Assembly: GCF_000429085.1 (NCBI RefSeq)
Contig: NZ_AUBE01000001.1
Coordinates: 434,001-498,000, forward strand
Length of the DNA stretch: 64,000 nucleotides
Reading direction: 5' to 3'
DNA from: Streptomyces flavidovirens DSM 40150
Lineage (GTDB): Bacteria > Actinomycetota > Actinomycetes > Streptomycetales > Streptomycetaceae
This document shows positions 18,518-26,843 of the stretch, piece by piece. The position numbers and the translations under genes are program-made. Position 1 is the first letter of the stretch; each line of letters begins with the position of its first letter. Below the pieces are notes generated by a model, which was not told the origin of the DNA, searched no databases, and was given only the letters and a program-made list of their open reading frames with translations.

Positions 18518-18527
18518 AACAGGTGTT
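18518..18527. promoter_or_regulatory. candidate GntR operator AACA-N2-TGTT
   Basis: Ten-base inverted repeat AACAGGTGTT 18 bp upstream of the gntR start. Position fits autoregulation. Arm length is short, so the evidence is modest. Confidence 0.35.
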
Positions 18528-18572
18528 CAACAAAAGCGCCGTCCGCATCCCGGAACGGGGCGGACGGTCACG

Positions 18573-18613
18573 CACGTGTGCGGCGCCGAGCTTGACTCGG
18601 CGCCGCACACGTG
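18573..18613 (-). terminator. 18-bp perfect hairpin terminator of first Bkd operon
   Basis: Left arm CACGTGTGCGGCGCCGAG (18573-18590), loop CTTGA, exact complementary right arm 18596-18613. It begins 7 bp past the stop of the E2 gene and separates it from the downstream GntR promoter. Confidence 0.9.
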
Positions 18614-18619
18614 TGGCCG

Positions 18620-20086
18620 TCAGGCCCAGGTGATCAGGCGTTTCGGCTGTTCCAGTATGGCCGCCACGTCTGCCAGGACCTTTGAGCCCAGTTCGCCGTC
18701 GACCAGGCGGTGGTCGAAGGAGAGTGCCAGGGTGGTGACCTGACGGGGCTTTACCTTGCCGTTGTGCACCCACGGCTGGAGCTTGATCGCGCCGACCGCG
18801 AGGATCGCGGACTCGCCCGGGTTGAGGATCGGCGTACCGGTGTCGACGCCGAAGACGCCGACGTTGGTGATGGTCACCGTGCCGCCCTGCATCGCCGCCG
18901 GTGACGTCTTGCCCTCGCGGGCCGTCGCCACCAGCTCGCCCAGCGCCGCCGCGAGTTCCGGCAGGGTCTTGGCCTGGGCGTCCTTGATGTTCGGGACGAT
19001 CAGGCCGCGCGGCGTGGCCGCCGCGATGCCCAGGTTCACGTACTCCTTGTGCACGATCTCCTGGTTCGCCTCGTCCCAGGCCGCGTTGACGTCCGGGTTG
19101 CGCTTGATGGCGACCAGGAACGCCTTGGCGACCAGGAGGAGCGGGTTGACGCGCAGGCCCGCCATGTCCTTGTCGGACTTCAGCTCTTCGACGAGCTTCA
19201 TCGTGCGCGTGATGTCGAAGGTGATGAATTCCGTGACATGCGGCGCGGTGAACGCGCTGTTCACCATGGCCGACGCGATCGCCTTCCGTACGCCCTTGAT
19301 GGGGGTACGGGTCTCACGGGCCGCACCGGCGGTGGCAGCGGCGGGCGCCGGTGCCGGGACCGCGGCCGGCTCGGGCCCGGGCGCCGCCGGCTGCGCCGGC
19401 GCCACGGCCGCCGAAGTCGCGGCCGCCGCGTGGACGTCCTCGCGGGTGATGATCCCGTCGGGGCCGGTCGGGGTGATCGTGGCCAGGTCGAGGCCCAGGT
19501 CCTTGGCGAGCTTGCGGACCGGAGGCTTGGCCAGCGGGCGCGACGCGGGCACCGCCGTGGTGGCGGCGTCGGGCCCGTGGCCGTTGAGCTCGGTCTGGAC
19601 CGCCGCCACCGCGGCCGCCGGAGCCGCCGTCCCCTTGCGCGCACGGCGCTTGGTGGAGGCTTCGGAGACGCCGTAGCCGACGAGCACCGGCTGGCGGGCG
19701 GCGGGCTTGGCCGCCTCGGGCTCCCGTTGCGCGGGAGCGGGCTGCGCCACCGGAGCCTGAGGGGGGGCCTGCGCGGGAGCCGCAGCCTGAGCGGCGGCCG
19801 GAGCCGCCTCGGCCGGCGTCCCCGGCGCCACGTCCACCGTGATGATCACCTGGCCGACGTCGACCGTCACGCCCTCGCCGAAGCGAAGCTCGTGCACCAC
19901 GCCGTCGTACGGGATGGGCAGCTCGACGGCGGCCTTCGCCGTCTCGACCTCGCACACCACCTGGCCGTCGGTGACCGTGTCGCCCGGCTGGACGTACCAC
20001 TTGAGGATTTCGGCCTCGGTGAGCCCCTCGCCCACGTCGGGCATCTTGAACTCGCGGAAACGCTGGGAAGTCTCAGTCATCGTCAC
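18620..20086 (-). CDS. bkdC: branched-chain 2-oxoacid dehydrogenase E2 (dihydrolipoyl acyltransferase), cluster 1
   Basis: 488-residue E2. Order: lipoyl domain (about 12-85, lipoylated Lys in ETAKAAVE), a long Ala/Pro-rich linker, a peripheral subunit-binding domain (PPVRKLAKDLGLDLATITPTG), a second Ala/Pro linker and the CoA-acyltransferase domain with catalytic SFDHRLVDGELGS near the C-terminus. It transfers the branched acyl group made by E1 to CoA. Third gene of a compact E1a-E1b-E2 operon, 8 bp from E1b, and followed at once by a strong terminator. No E3 gene is present, so lipoamide dehydrogenase must come from elsewhere. Confidence 0.94.
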   Translation of the reverse strand: MTMTETSQRFREFKMPDVGEGLTEAEILKWYVQPGDTVTDGQVVCEVETAKAAVELPIPYDGVVHELRFGEGVTVDVGQVIITVDVAPGTPAEAAPAAAQAAAPAQAPPQAPVAQPAPAQREPEAAKPAARQPVLVGYGVSEASTKRRARKGTAAPAAAVAAVQTELNGHGPDAATTAVPASRPLAKPPVRKLAKDLGLDLATITPTGPDGIITREDVHAAAATSAAVAPAQPAAPGPEPAAVPAPAPAAATAGAARETRTPIKGVRKAIASAMVNSAFTAPHVTEFITFDITRTMKLVEELKSDKDMAGLRVNPLLLVAKAFLVAIKRNPDVNAAWDEANQEIVHKEYVNLGIAAATPRGLIVPNIKDAQAKTLPELAAALGELVATAREGKTSPAAMQGGTVTITNVGVFGVDTGTPILNPGESAILAVGAIKLQPWVHNGKVKPRQVTTLALSFDHRLVDGELGSKVLADVAAILEQPKRLITWA

Positions 20087-20094
20087 GGCTCTCC

Positions 20095-21084
20095 TCAGTA
20101 CGCAAGCGAGCGGTCGACGGCGTCGAGTACCCGGTCAAGCCCCGGCAAGTACTCCTCCTCCAGGCGCGCCGGCGGGTACGGCGCGTGGAAGCCGCCCACC
20201 CTCAGCACCGGCGCCTCCAGGTGGTAGAAGCACCGCTCCGTGATGCGGGCGGCGATCTCGGCGCCCGAGCCGTAGAAGACCGGGGCCTCGTGGACCACGA
20301 CCAGGCGGCGGGTCTTCTCCACCGACGTCTGGACCGTGTCGAAGTCGATCGGGGACATCGACCGCAGGTCGACGACTTCGAGGGACTTGCCCTCCTCGGC
20401 CGCCGCCGCTGCCGCCTCCGCGCAGACCTTCACCATCGGGCCGTACGCCGCGAGCGTCAGGTCGGAGCCCTCGCGCACGACGCGTGCCGTGTGGAGCGGG
20501 CCGGGGATGGCCTCGGTGTCGACCTCGCTCTTGTCCCAGTAGCGCCGCTTCGGCTCGAAGAAGATCACCGGGTCGTCGCTCTGGATGGCCTGCTGCATCA
20601 TCCAGTACGCGTCCGAGGAGTTGGACGGGGAGACGACCTTGAGGCCGGCGACGTGCGCGAACAGCGCCTCCGGCGACTCGCTGTGGTGCTCGACCGCGCC
20701 GATTCCGCCGCCGTACGGGATGCGGATGACGACCGGCATCTTGATCTTGCCGAGCGAGCGGGCGTGCATCTTCGCGAGCTGCGTGACGATCTGGTCGTAC
20801 GCCGGGAAGACGAAGCCGTCGAACTGGATCTCCACGACCGGGCGGTAGCCGCGCAGGGCCAGGCCGATCGCCGTACCGACGATGCCGGACTCGGCGAGCG
20901 GGGTGTCGATGACCCGCTCCTCGCCGAAGTCCTTCTGGAGCCCGTCGGTGACGCGGAAGACGCCGCCGAGCTTGCCGACGTCCTCGCCCATGATGAGGAC
21001 CTTGGGGTCGGTGTCGAGGGCCTTGCGCAGCGACTCGTTGATCGCCTTCGCGAGCGGGAGCTTCTGTACAGACTGTACGGTCAT
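20095..21084 (-). CDS. bkdB: branched-chain 2-oxoacid dehydrogenase E1 beta, cluster 1
   Basis: 329 residues from ATG 21084, two bases after the E1a stop. Transketolase-like pyrimidine-binding domain with LIMGEDVGKLGGVFRVTDGL, then RIPYGGGIGAVEHHSESPEA and a C-terminal domain (LEVVDLRSMSPIDFDTV, VVVHEAPVFYGSG). It pairs with E1a to decarboxylate branched 2-oxoacids with ThDP. In Streptomyces such complexes supply isobutyryl-, isovaleryl- and 2-methylbutyryl-CoA for branched fatty acids and some polyketide starters. Confidence 0.94.
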   Translation of the reverse strand: MTVQSVQKLPLAKAINESLRKALDTDPKVLIMGEDVGKLGGVFRVTDGLQKDFGEERVIDTPLAESGIVGTAIGLALRGYRPVVEIQFDGFVFPAYDQIVTQLAKMHARSLGKIKMPVVIRIPYGGGIGAVEHHSESPEALFAHVAGLKVVSPSNSSDAYWMMQQAIQSDDPVIFFEPKRRYWDKSEVDTEAIPGPLHTARVVREGSDLTLAAYGPMVKVCAEAAAAAAEEGKSLEVVDLRSMSPIDFDTVQTSVEKTRRLVVVHEAPVFYGSGAEIAARITERCFYHLEAPVLRVGGFHAPYPPARLEEEYLPGLDRVLDAVDRSLAY

Positions 21085-21086
21085 GG

Positions 21087-22250
21087 CTACTTGCCCTCCA
21101 CTGACTCGGCGAAGGACGCCTGGTACGCGGCGAACTGCGCCCGCTCCTCGTCGACGAGGGCGTGGCCGTCCGCGTAGACGTTCTCGAAGATCGCCATCTG
21201 GTCGGGGTCGGGCATCGCCCGCACCGCCTCGCGGACCCGCCTGCCCAGCGACTCCGACTCCGTCTCCAGCTCCTCGAAGAAGGCCGCGTCGGCGAGACCG
21301 GCCTTCTCCAGGTACGTACGCATGCGCAGGATCGGGTCCTTCGCCTCCCACGCCTCGCGCTCCTCGTCGGCCCGGTACTTCGTCGGGTCGTCGGAGGTGG
21401 TGTGCGCGCCCATGCGGTACGTGAAGGCCTCGACCAGGGTCGGGCCCTCGCCCCGGCGCGCGCGCTCCAGCGCGTCGCGGGTCACGGCCAGGCAGGCCAG
21501 TACGTCGTTGCCGTCGACCCGGACACCCGGGAAGCCGAAGCCCTGCGCGCGCTGGTAGAGCGGGACGCGGGTCTGGCGCTCGGTGGGCTCGGAGATCGCC
21601 CACTGGTTGTTCTGGCAGAAGAAGACGACCGGGGCGTTGTAGACCGCGGAGAAGGTGAACGATTCAGCGACGTCGCCCTGGCTGGACGCGCCGTCGCCGA
21701 AGTAGGCGACGACAGCGGAGTCCGCGCCGTCCTTGGCGACCCCCATCGCGTAACCGGTCGCGTGCAGCGTCTGGGAGCCGATGACGATCGTGTACAGATG
21801 GAAATTGTTGGTGCTGGGGTCCCAGCCACCGTGGTTGACGCCACGGAACATTCCCAGCAGATTGGTCGGGTCGACGCCACGGCACCAGGCGACACCGTGC
21901 TCGCGGTACGTCGGGAAGACGTAGTCGTCGTCGCGGAGAGCGCGTCCGGAGCCGATCTGGGCCGCCTCCTGGCCGAGCAGCGAGGCCCACAGGCCCAGCT
22001 CGCCCTGGCGCTGGAGCGCGGTGGCCTCGGCGTCGAAGCGGCGGGTCAGGACCATGTCCCGGTACAGGCCGAGCAGTTCGTCCGGGGTGAGATCGATCGA
22101 GTAGTCCGGGTGCTCGACGCGCTCGCCCTCGGGGGTGAGCAGTTGTACGAGCTCCGGCTGGGCCGGGTCGGACTGCTGGGCTTTCTTGGCGCTGACGCGC
22201 TTGGTGCTGCTGCGTCGCGGCTTACGCGCGGCAGTGCTCTCCACGGTCAC
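21087..22250 (-). CDS. bkdA: branched-chain 2-oxoacid dehydrogenase E1 alpha, cluster 1
   Basis: 387 residues. The ThDP-binding motif runs from GDGASSQGDVAES to CQNNQW. A basic 25-residue N-terminal extension (RKPRRSSTKRVSAKK) precedes the fold. First gene of the operon. Its 326-bp upstream region, shared with the divergent response regulator, carries two perfect palindromes. S. avermitilis is known to have two linked bkd clusters, and the window shows the same duplication (this one and 39397-42907). Which of the two is the main branched-chain complex cannot be told from sequence. Confidence 0.94.
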   Translation of the reverse strand: MTVESTAARKPRRSSTKRVSAKKAQQSDPAQPELVQLLTPEGERVEHPDYSIDLTPDELLGLYRDMVLTRRFDAEATALQRQGELGLWASLLGQEAAQIGSGRALRDDDYVFPTYREHGVAWCRGVDPTNLLGMFRGVNHGGWDPSTNNFHLYTIVIGSQTLHATGYAMGVAKDGADSAVVAYFGDGASSQGDVAESFTFSAVYNAPVVFFCQNNQWAISEPTERQTRVPLYQRAQGFGFPGVRVDGNDVLACLAVTRDALERARRGEGPTLVEAFTYRMGAHTTSDDPTKYRADEEREAWEAKDPILRMRTYLEKAGLADAAFFEELETESESLGRRVREAVRAMPDPDQMAIFENVYADGHALVDEERAQFAAYQASFAESVEGK

Positions 22251-22576
22251 GTGCGTGCTCCTCCGTCTGTCCGGCCCCCGGGGTCTGCCGGTGACCAGTG
22301 CGGCTCACCTGCTTGCGTCCTCGTGCACGGGGTGGGTGCGACTCGGCCGGGAACAGGTGTGACAGGTGCCCCGGCGAAACGCCCTGCCAAAGGAACGTTA
22401 CCCAGTGCTTCGCATAACTGCGAAACCCCATTTGACCTGCGATTTTGCTTGGAAATCCAAGTAAATCGAAGAATTCGGGAACAACCACTGGTCACAGCCT
22501 TGCGGGCCGCCGGAACAGGGGCACGTTATCCCGGCGACCCACGGCACGGGAAGAGTTCGCATGTAAGGATGACGGC
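22251..22576. promoter_or_regulatory. divergent regulatory region between Bkd cluster 1 and DosR-like regulator
   Basis: 326 bp without a gene and unusually AT-rich in its right half. Two perfect inverted repeats stand out: TTCGCA-TAAC-TGCGAA (22409-22424) and CTTGGA-AA-TCCAAG (22448-22461), with centres 38 bp apart. Both lie 116-212 bp from the two starts, where they could control both genes. Neither matches the PaaR operator of cluster 2. Confidence 0.55.
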
Positions 22577-23257
22577 GTGCCCGAAGATGGAAAAATCACC
22601 GTATTTCTCGTCGACGACCACGAGGTGGTCCGGCGCGGCGTCCACGAGCTGCTGTCCGTGGAGGACGGCATCGAGGTGGTCGGCGAGGCCGGTACGGCCG
22701 CAGATGCCCTGGTCAGGATCCCTGCGACCCGTCCGGACGTGGCCGTTCTCGATGTACGGCTGCCGGACGGAAGCGGCGTGGAGGTGTGCCGGGAAGTCCG
22801 TTCGCAGAATGCGGACATCAAATGCCTGATGCTGACCTCGTTCGCCGACGACGAGGCACTTTTCGACGCCATCATGGCCGGTGCGTCCGGATACGTCCTC
22901 AAGGCGATCCGCGGCAACGAACTGCTGGCGGCCGTACGCGACGTGGCGGCGGGCAAGTCGCTGCTCGACCCGGTGGCGACCGCCCGCGTCCTGGAGCGCC
23001 TGCGTTCGGGCAACGGCGACGGCGGCGGCGATGGCACCAAGGGCGACAGCCGGCTCGCGAACCTCACCGAGCAGGAGCGCAAGATCCTCGACCTGATCGG
23101 CGAGGGCCTGACCAACCGGGTCATCGGCGAGCGGCTGCATCTGGCGGAGAAGACCATCAAGAACTACGTCTCCAGCCTGCTCTCCAAGCTGGGCATGCAG
23201 CGCCGCTCGCAGGCCGCCGCCTATGTGGCGCGCAAGCAGGCGGAGGAGAGACGCTAG
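22577..23257 (+). CDS. orphan NarL/LuxR-type response regulator, DosR/DevR-like
   Basis: 226 residues from GTG 22577 ([21 protein letters not shown]). Receiver domain with acidic pocket VDDHE, phospho-acceptor Asp in [13 protein letters not shown], Thr/Ser in LMLTSF and Lys in GYVLKAIRG. Then a LuxR-type HTH ([45 protein letters not shown]). Identity to mycobacterial DosR/DevR is striking throughout, including AEKT-KNYVS-LL-KLGM. No histidine kinase is adjacent. A DevR-type box lies 40 bp beyond its stop, before the PPOX-fold gene. The stop codon region is duplicated (23242-23280). Likely role: hypoxia, NO or redox-linked dormancy regulation. Confidence 0.93.
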   Translation: MPEDGKITVFLVDDHEVVRRGVHELLSVEDGIEVVGEAGTAADALVRIPATRPDVAVLDVRLPDGSGVEVCREVRSQNADIKCLMLTSFADDEALFDAIMAGASGYVLKAIRGNELLAAVRDVAAGKSLLDPVATARVLERLRSGNGDGGGDGTKGDSRLANLTEQERKILDLIGEGLTNRVIGERLHLAEKTIKNYVSSLLSKLGMQRRSQAAAYVARKQAEERR

Positions 23258-23280
23258 CCGGAGGAGTGGAGGAGAGACGC
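23242..23280 (+). repeat. 13-bp direct duplication around a stop codon
   Basis: GGAGGAGAGACGC at 23242-23254 (last codons of the response regulator) recurs at 23268-23280 after the TAG stop, with a 26-bp period. Confidence 0.8.
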
Positions 23281-23297
23281 CGGCCACACGTACGCCA

Positions 23298-23314
23298 TTC
23301 GGGACTTCCGTCCC
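23298..23314 (+). promoter_or_regulatory. DevR/DosR-type box upstream of PPOX-fold gene
   Basis: TTCGGGACTTCCGTCCC. The core GGGAC-N4-GTCCC and the TTC flank fit the mycobacterial DosR consensus (TTSGGGACTWWAGTCCC). It lies 37 bp upstream of the PPOX gene and directly downstream of the DosR-like regulator, so the regulator is the obvious candidate to bind it. Confidence 0.6.
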
Positions 23315-23350
23315 TTTTACGGCCCTCCCCGGTGCCCGACAGTGAGGGGC

Positions 23351-23776
23351 ATGCCCACCGAGGACCTACGCGCCATCGAACTCCTCCGCCGTGTCCCCTA
23401 CGGCCGAGTCGCCACGAGCATGCGGGCCCTGCCCTTCCTTGCCGTCGCCCGCCACATCGTCGTACAGGGGCGCGTGCTGCTGCGCATGCATGCGGGCTTC
23501 AACCACCACCAGGCCTGCCACGGCAGTGTGGTCGCGTACGGTGCGGACAACTTCCATGTGCCGGTGCCCGGCGACGAGACCCTGTGGGCCGTCCAGTGCA
23601 CCGGCACCGCTGAGATCTTCGAGCCGGCCACCGCCGAGCTGGAGCTCTTCGGCCGCGGCCCCCATTACGTCGGCGGCGAGCTCTTCGACCCCGTCTACCT
23701 GCGCATCGAGCCGCAGTTCGTCACCGCGCACACCCTCAACAGCGCTCCGGAGCGACGGCGCGAGCACGCTCTGTGA
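23351..23776 (+). CDS. PPOX-fold (pyridoxamine 5'-phosphate oxidase-like) FMN-binding protein
   Basis: 141 residues from ATG 23351; GTG 23342 would add three residues. Split-barrel flavin-binding fold: LLRRVPYGRVATSMRALPFLAVARHIV, then LLRMHAGFNHHQACHGSVVAYGADNF and WAVQCTGTAEIFEPATAEL. This is the NimA/general stress FMN-protein type, usually binding FMN, F420 or heme-like cofactors. Genes of this type are common members of DosR-like dormancy regulons in actinobacteria, and a DevR-type box lies just upstream, so control by the neighbouring regulator is inferred. Confidence 0.85.
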   Translation: MPTEDLRAIELLRRVPYGRVATSMRALPFLAVARHIVVQGRVLLRMHAGFNHHQACHGSVVAYGADNFHVPVPGDETLWAVQCTGTAEIFEPATAELELFGRGPHYVGGELFDPVYLRIEPQFVTAHTLNSAPERRREHAL

Positions 23777-23799
23777 TTTCGTGATCTAACATCTGGCGG

Positions 23800-24828
23800 G
23801 TGCCACGCTCATCTGTACTCGCCCCTCCGCCGCCCGTCGGTGACCTGCTGCGCCGCTACCGCGACGCGGGCGACCCGCTCTCCTGCGAACCCGTGGCCCA
23901 GGGCCTGCTCAACCGCGGCTACCGCCTCGTCACCACGCGCGGCGACTACTTCCTCAAGCACCACCTCGACGGCGACCGCGACACGATCAGGCGCCAGCAC
24001 CGCGCCACCCGCCACCTCCAGGCCTTCGGCGTCCCCGTCGCCCCGCCCGTCGAGGACGCCCATGGCCGCACCGTCACCGTGATCGGCGGCCGCTGCTACG
24101 CCCTGCACCCGTGGATCGACGGCCGCCACCGGGACGGCGCCCAGCTCACGACGGTGGAATCACGGCGCCTCGGTGCGCTCCTGGGGCTCGTGCACACCTG
24201 CCTCGACCGGGTGATGCCCGACCGGGTGCTGGAGGACGCGGACCTGCGCAGGCACGACTGCGCCGACCCCGCCGACACCTTCGCCCTGATCGACGAGCTG
24301 CTGACGCTGGCGCGCGGGCAGCGGCACCGCGACGCCTTCGACGTACTGGCCGAGCACCGCCTCGTCGAACGGCGGGCGCTCCTCGAACGGCACGCGCACC
24401 GGCGGCCCCCGCCGGTCACCGAGCCCGCCACGGGATGGGTGCACGGCGACTTCCATCCGCTGAACCTGCTCTACCGGGGCGCCGAGCCCGCCGCGATCGT
24501 CGACTGGGACCGGCTCGCTGTGCAGCCGCGCGCGGAGGAGGTGGTACGGGCCGCGGCGATCTTCTTCGTACGGCCGGACGGGGAGCTGGAGCTGGCGAAG
24601 GTACGGGCGTACGCGGCGGCGTACCGGCGGGCGGCCGGGGCGGGGGCGCAGGAGCTGGCGGCCGCGGTGCACCGGGTGTGGTGGGAGCGGCTCAACGACT
24701 TCTGGATACTGCGCTGGCGCTACCAGCGGCACGACCGAAGGGCCGACCCGCAGTTTCCTGCGGCGTCGGCCCTGGCGGTGTGGTGGACGAAGGAGTACGA
24801 GGCGGTGTGCGAGGCGTTCGCCGGGTGA
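23800..24828 (+). CDS. aminoglycoside phosphotransferase-fold kinase, unknown substrate
   Basis: 342 residues from GTG 23800. APH/choline-kinase-like fold: nucleotide-binding region FLKHHLDGD (Lys), catalytic WVHGDFHPLNLLYRG (HGDxxxxN) and metal Asp in AIVDWDRLAVQPRAEE. Such kinases phosphorylate homoserine, choline, sugars or antibiotics. Nothing here selects a substrate. It follows the PPOX gene by 23 bp, so the two may be cotranscribed. It is convergent with the kinase gene at 24840, leaving only 11 bp between stops. Confidence 0.87.
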   Translation: MPRSSVLAPPPPVGDLLRRYRDAGDPLSCEPVAQGLLNRGYRLVTTRGDYFLKHHLDGDRDTIRRQHRATRHLQAFGVPVAPPVEDAHGRTVTVIGGRCYALHPWIDGRHRDGAQLTTVESRRLGALLGLVHTCLDRVMPDRVLEDADLRRHDCADPADTFALIDELLTLARGQRHRDAFDVLAEHRLVERRALLERHAHRRPPPVTEPATGWVHGDFHPLNLLYRGAEPAAIVDWDRLAVQPRAEEVVRAAAIFFVRPDGELELAKVRAYAAAYRRAAGAGAQELAAAVHRVWWERLNDFWILRWRYQRHDRRADPQFPAASALAVWWTKEYEAVCEAFAG

Positions 24829-24839
24829 GGCGTGCGGAC

Positions 24840-26507
24840 TCAGGGGGTGGTGGCGCCCGCGTCCGTACCGCCCGGATCGGTGCCGCCCGCGTCCGTGCCG
24901 CCGGCGTCCGTGCCGCCCGCGTCGGTGCCGCCGGCGTCCGTGCCGCCCGGGTCCGTGCCTGGGTCTCCGCTGGTGCCGCCGTCCGACGTACCACCGCCGT
25001 CCGTGCCGCCCACGTCCGTGCCGCCGTTGTCCGTGCCGCCGTCCGTCGACGTGCCCGGAGCGGTCTGCGACGGGCTCGACGGCGGATCGCTGGGCACGTT
25101 CGACGGCGTACTGCTCGGAGGCGTCGACGGGATGTCCGACGGCGTCCAGCTCGGCTGGTGGCCGCCGGTCGAGGAGGTGCCCGGATCGGTGTCGGGCGAG
25201 CTCTGGCCTCCATCGTCGCTGGGCGACTTGGAGGGCTTCTTCTCCGACTCGGTCGGGGTGTCGGAGACCGTCGGAGCCTTGTCCTTCTGCTCCTCGGTGC
25301 CGTTGTCGGCCGCGCGGTTCACCGCGAAGGCGACACCCACCGTGATCGCGATGATCGCGAGCACCGCGAACATCCACATCTTGCCGCGGCCCCTGTTGCC
25401 GCCGTGCCCGCCGTCGTACGCCCCGTCGTCCGGGTTCACCGGCGGCAGCATCGCCCCGCCGGCCCGCATCTGCGAGGTGTCGCCGTGGTGGGGGTGACCC
25501 ATCGCCGTCGTCGGGTACGTGCCGCCGCCCGCCGGGGTGTGGCCGCCCTCGTGCATCGCGACCGGGCCGGTGTTCCACACGCCGGTGTGGCTGCCCTGCT
25601 CCTGGAGCATGGACAGGCCGTACTGGACGAGACCGCGCATCTCCTCGGCGCTCTGGAACCGGTCGTCCGGGTCCTTGGCGAGGGAGCGCATGACGAGCCC
25701 GTCGAGCTCGGGCGGCGCCACGTCCGAGATCTCGGACGGCGGTACGGGGATGTCCTGCACGTGCTGGTAGACCACCGACAGAGGGGTCTCACCGGTGAAC
25801 GGGGGCCGCTGCGCGAGCAGCTCGTACAGCAGGCAGCCCGTCGCGTACAGGTCGCTGCGGTGGTCGACGGCCTTGCCCAGCGCCTGCTCGGGGGAGAGGT
25901 ACTGCGGGGTGCCCATGACCATGCCGGTCTGCGTCATGGTCGACTGCGCGCCGTGCAGGGCGCGGGCGATGCCGAAGTCCATGACCTTGACCGCACCGCT
26001 GTGCGTGATGATCACGTTCGCGGGCTTGATGTCGCGGTGCACGATGCCGTGCTGGTGGCTGTACGCGAGCGCTTCGAGTACGCCGGAGACGATGATCAGG
26101 GCCTGTTCGGGGCCCGGTGCCTCGGCGTTCTGGAGCAGCTCGCGGATCGTCCGGCCCTCGACGAGCTCCATCACGATGTAGGGGACGACGCTGCCGCCGA
26201 CCTGGTCCTCGCCGGAGTCGTACACGGCGACCACCGCGTGGTGGTTCAGGCCGGCGACCGACTGTGCCTCACGGGTGAACCGGGCCTTGGATGTCGGGTC
26301 TTCCGCAAGGTCGGAGCGCAGCAGCTTCACTGCCACGGTACGGCCGAGCCGTACGTCCTCGGCGGCGAACACTTCCGCCATGCCGCCGCGGCCGAGGCGG
26401 TGCGTCAGGCGGTAGCGACCATCGCCGACCAATCCGCCCATACCCCATGATTCCGGGGCGTCCGACACTCCGCCGCCGCTTCCCTCGGGTTCGGGTTCGG
26501 GTGCCAT
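24840..26507 (-). CDS. membrane Ser/Thr protein kinase with extracellular GGTDA-repeat tail
   Basis: 555 residues. Intracellular PknB-type kinase (about 32-290): glycine loop GRGGMAEVF, Lys61 in VAVK, catalytic HRDIKPAN, DFG, and activation loop with SMTQTGMVMGTPQYLSPEQ. A juxtamembrane linker follows, then one transmembrane helix (about 375-395, MWMFAVLAIIAITVGVAFAV) and a Ser/Thr/Pro/Asp-rich extracytoplasmic tail. The last 80 or so residues are near-perfect pentapeptide repeats (GGTDA, GGTDP, GGTDV), encoded by 15-bp tandem units. It has no PASTA domain, unlike its divergent neighbour, so ligand sensing is unknown. Confidence 0.94.
   Translation of the reverse strand: MAPEPEPEGSGGGVSDAPESWGMGGLVGDGRYRLTHRLGRGGMAEVFAAEDVRLGRTVAVKLLRSDLAEDPTSKARFTREAQSVAGLNHHAVVAVYDSGEDQVGGSVVPYIVMELVEGRTIRELLQNAEAPGPEQALIIVSGVLEALAYSHQHGIVHRDIKPANVIITHSGAVKVMDFGIARALHGAQSTMTQTGMVMGTPQYLSPEQALGKAVDHRSDLYATGCLLYELLAQRPPFTGETPLSVVYQHVQDIPVPPSEISDVAPPELDGLVMRSLAKDPDDRFQSAEEMRGLVQYGLSMLQEQGSHTGVWNTGPVAMHEGGHTPAGGGTYPTTAMGHPHHGDTSQMRAGGAMLPPVNPDDGAYDGGHGGNRGRGKMWMFAVLAIIAITVGVAFAVNRAADNGTEEQKDKAPTVSDTPTESEKKPSKSPSDDGGQSSPDTDPGTSSTGGHQPSWTPSDIPSTPPSSTPSNVPSDPPSSPSQTAPGTSTDGGTDNGGTDVGGTDGGGTSDGGTSGDPGTDPGGTDAGGTDAGGTDAGGTDAGGTDPGGTDAGATTP
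24846..25045 (-). repeat. 15-bp coding tandem repeat (GGTDA pentapeptides)
   Basis: In-frame units near GTCCGTGCCGCCSGC on the plus strand encode the kinase's GGTD[AVPG] tail. About a dozen units are present, most uniform between 24865 and 24955. Such tracts are prone to length variation. Confidence 0.85.
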
Positions 26508-26843
26508 CAGTCCTCGCCGTCGTTTCTGTCCGCGTCGCGTCCGCGGTCGTCCTCATGGGCCTCAAGTCTCAAGGTCTGGGCCTCAAGGTGCTCCGCCACG
26601 TCACGCTACAGCCTCCGCGCGACGCCCCGGTTCGAGATGGACCGGCCATCAAACCCGTTGCCGATGTACCCGTGCAAATTCCGGACCCGCGCGGGCCCGT
26701 GCCGGACCCCCGCTGCACCCCCGCTGTAACGCTTGCGCGACGCTTCTGGCGCGTACGGTCACGGAACGGGCACCGCGCTTGACGTGTCAGTGCCCTCGGG
26801 CAGACTTGGCCCGTAAATCTTGCGCTGAGGGGGAAGCACAGTC
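26508..26843. promoter_or_regulatory. divergent promoter region between the two Ser/Thr kinases
   Basis: 336 bp without a gene. For the plus-strand kinase a fair promoter is TTGACG (26779-26784), 17-bp spacer, AGACTT (26802-26807), 37 bp before the start. Near 26556-26592 a GGGCCTCAAG motif is repeated (GGCCTCAAGTCTCAAGG ... GGGCCTCAAGG). I see no clear operator and no small gene. Confidence 0.4.

Noticed and set aside
24846..25045. Possible CRISPR or non-coding minisatellite
   Set aside because: The 15-bp units are in frame and encode GGTDA pentapeptides of a kinase tail; there are no spacers.
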